NCBI RefSeq assembly: GCF_003113895.1
Contig: NZ_BDUD01000001.1
Coordinates: 62,001-126,000 of the forward strand
Length of the DNA stretch: 64,000 nt
Source: Nostoc commune NIES-4072
Lineage (GTDB): Bacteria > Cyanobacteriota > Cyanobacteriia > Cyanobacteriales > Nostocaceae
Reading direction: 5' to 3'
A program made the translations under genes and the position numbers. The notes beneath the pieces are model-generated. The model made no database searches. It saw nothing but the letters and a program-made list of their open reading frames with translations, and was not told the DNA's origin. Position 1 is the first letter of the stretch, and the number at the start of each line of letters is the position of its first letter. This document shows, piece after piece, positions 63,425-64,000 of the stretch.

Positions 63425-64000
63425 TTACTCCACGCCTTCTAGCAACTTGGCAACTTGCTCTGGAGCCGGAAGCTGATTTTTTAATTCTTGAGGCAACGTA
63501 GAAAACAGTTTATAAGTTGCTATACCAATTGGTTTATTCGATTCTCTGAGTGCATACTCAACAATAGTTTTATCTTTGGATTTGCAAAGAATAATTCCAA
63601 TTGAAAGATTTTCGTCTGGAAATCGAGATAAATCATCTAAAGCCGCCAGATAAAATTGCATTTTTCCCACATACTCAGGTAGGAACTCTCCAGTTTTTAA
63701 CTCAATCGCAACTAGACATTTTAATTGGCGGTGATACAGCAACAGGTCAATAAAAAATTCTTTATCGCCAACTTCTAAGCGATACTGACTACCAACAAAA
63801 GTAAACCGCCCACCCATTTTTTGCAAGAATGGTTCAACTCTTGCCAAAATCGTCTGTTCTAGCTGTCGTTCACTGTGTTCATCTGCTAGTTCTAAGAAAT
63901 CAAAAGTATATTCATCTTTGACAGCTAGTTTTAATTGGTTACGGATTTCTGCTGGAACAGTTTTATCAAAGTTAGTCTGATTCAACAGAGTCTTTTCATA
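63425..64000 (-). CDS. DUF1016/YhcG-type PD-(D/E)XK nuclease, 5' truncated by window edge
   Basis: The frame is open to the right edge (reading YEKTLLNQTNFDKTVP...), so the start lies outside. The visible 190 residues are the C-terminal half of the YhcG/DUF1016 family: EYTFDFLELADEHSERQLEQ, FTFVGSQYRLEVGDKEFFID, the nuclease core Asp in FFIDLLLYHR with Glu-x-Lys in LVAIELKTGEFLPEYVGKMQ, and IGIILCKSKDKTIVEYAL. It ends 17 bp before the cas10d ATG. DUF1016 proteins are PD-(D/E)XK nucleases linked to recombination or defence. It may be a co-transcribed accessory or just an insertion. Confidence 0.82.
   Translation of the reverse strand, partial: YEKTLLNQTNFDKTVPAEIRNQLKLAVKDEYTFDFLELADEHSERQLEQTILARVEPFLQKMGGRFTFVGSQYRLEVGDKEFFIDLLLYHRQLKCLVAIELKTGEFLPEYVGKMQFYLAALDDLSRFPDENLSIGIILCKSKDKTIVEYALRESNKPIGIATYKLFSTLPQELKNQLPAPEQVAKLLEGVE

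Noticed and set aside
1..64000. tRNA or rRNA genes
   Set aside because: Intergenic regions were read for cloverleaf and conserved rRNA sequences; none seen, though without a covariance search a miss is possible.

Overview
The window looks like chromosomal DNA of a filamentous heterocystous cyanobacterium of the Nostoc/Anabaena kind. The HIP1 octamer GCGATCGC is frequent in genes and spacers. The gene set includes cyanobacterial families (DUF4327, DUF2243, DUF3303, a pheophorbide-oxygenase-like Rieske protein, sucrose synthase, long PAS sensor kinases). The intergenic DNA is full of heptamer/octamer short tandem repeats, MITE-like inverted-repeat elements and very short dispersed repeats. This assignment is inference from style, not from a marker gene.

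Layout. 1-5.7 kb: end of a LamG protein, argD, two small membrane-protein genes, an Rrf2 regulator and the remnant of a histidine kinase next to a MITE. 5.7-11.5 kb: sugar genes, a GH65 phosphorylase fused to beta-phosphoglucomutase and a sucrose synthase, separated by a 21-bp minisatellite. 12-18.4 kb: an IS200/IS605-type TnpB element, a small phosphatase-like gene and a CBS/PAS hybrid kinase. 19-30 kb: small cyanobacterial genes, a cysteine-desulfurase-like gene, moeA, an AbrB-type membrane protein, a Rieske oxygenase, a Lin0512 gene and a J-domain gene, with several MITEs. 30-43 kb: ileS, a histidine decarboxylase, an unusual amino-acid-permease/PAS/GGDEF/EAL fusion, ParA, a deoxyhypusine-synthase-like gene and an adenylate cyclase. 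43-53 kb: a decayed Uma2 gene, a VOC protein, a degenerate serine recombinase, a glycosyltransferase 39 gene, an alcohol dehydrogenase, a GT4 gene and xth.

53.7-64 kb is a type I-D CRISPR-Cas locus on the minus strand: (DUF1016 nuclease, cut by the window edge)-cas10d-csc2-csc1-[opposite-strand small gene]-2OG/Fe(II) oxygenase-cas6-cas4-cas1-cas2-leader-array of five 37-nt repeats. Cas3 is not in the window and may lie to the right. The most unusual features are the 2OG/Fe(II) oxygenase whose end overlaps the cas6 start, the DUF1016-type nuclease directly ahead of cas10d, and the divergent unknown gene that splits the operon.

A second theme is repeat invasion of genes. A composite cassette (G-rich octamers, a conserved core of about 75 bp, then CCCAATG heptamers) occurs five times. 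Related repeats encode part of the hybrid kinase tail, the GH65/phosphoglucomutase linker, a loop in MoeA and the tail of the Rieske protein. Very short dispersed repeats appear to sit inside the GH65, cas6 and recombinase genes. Several enzymes have altered active-site motifs (cyclase transition-state Arg to Cys, decarboxylase lacking the His before the PLP lysine, recombinase lacking Ser/Arg).
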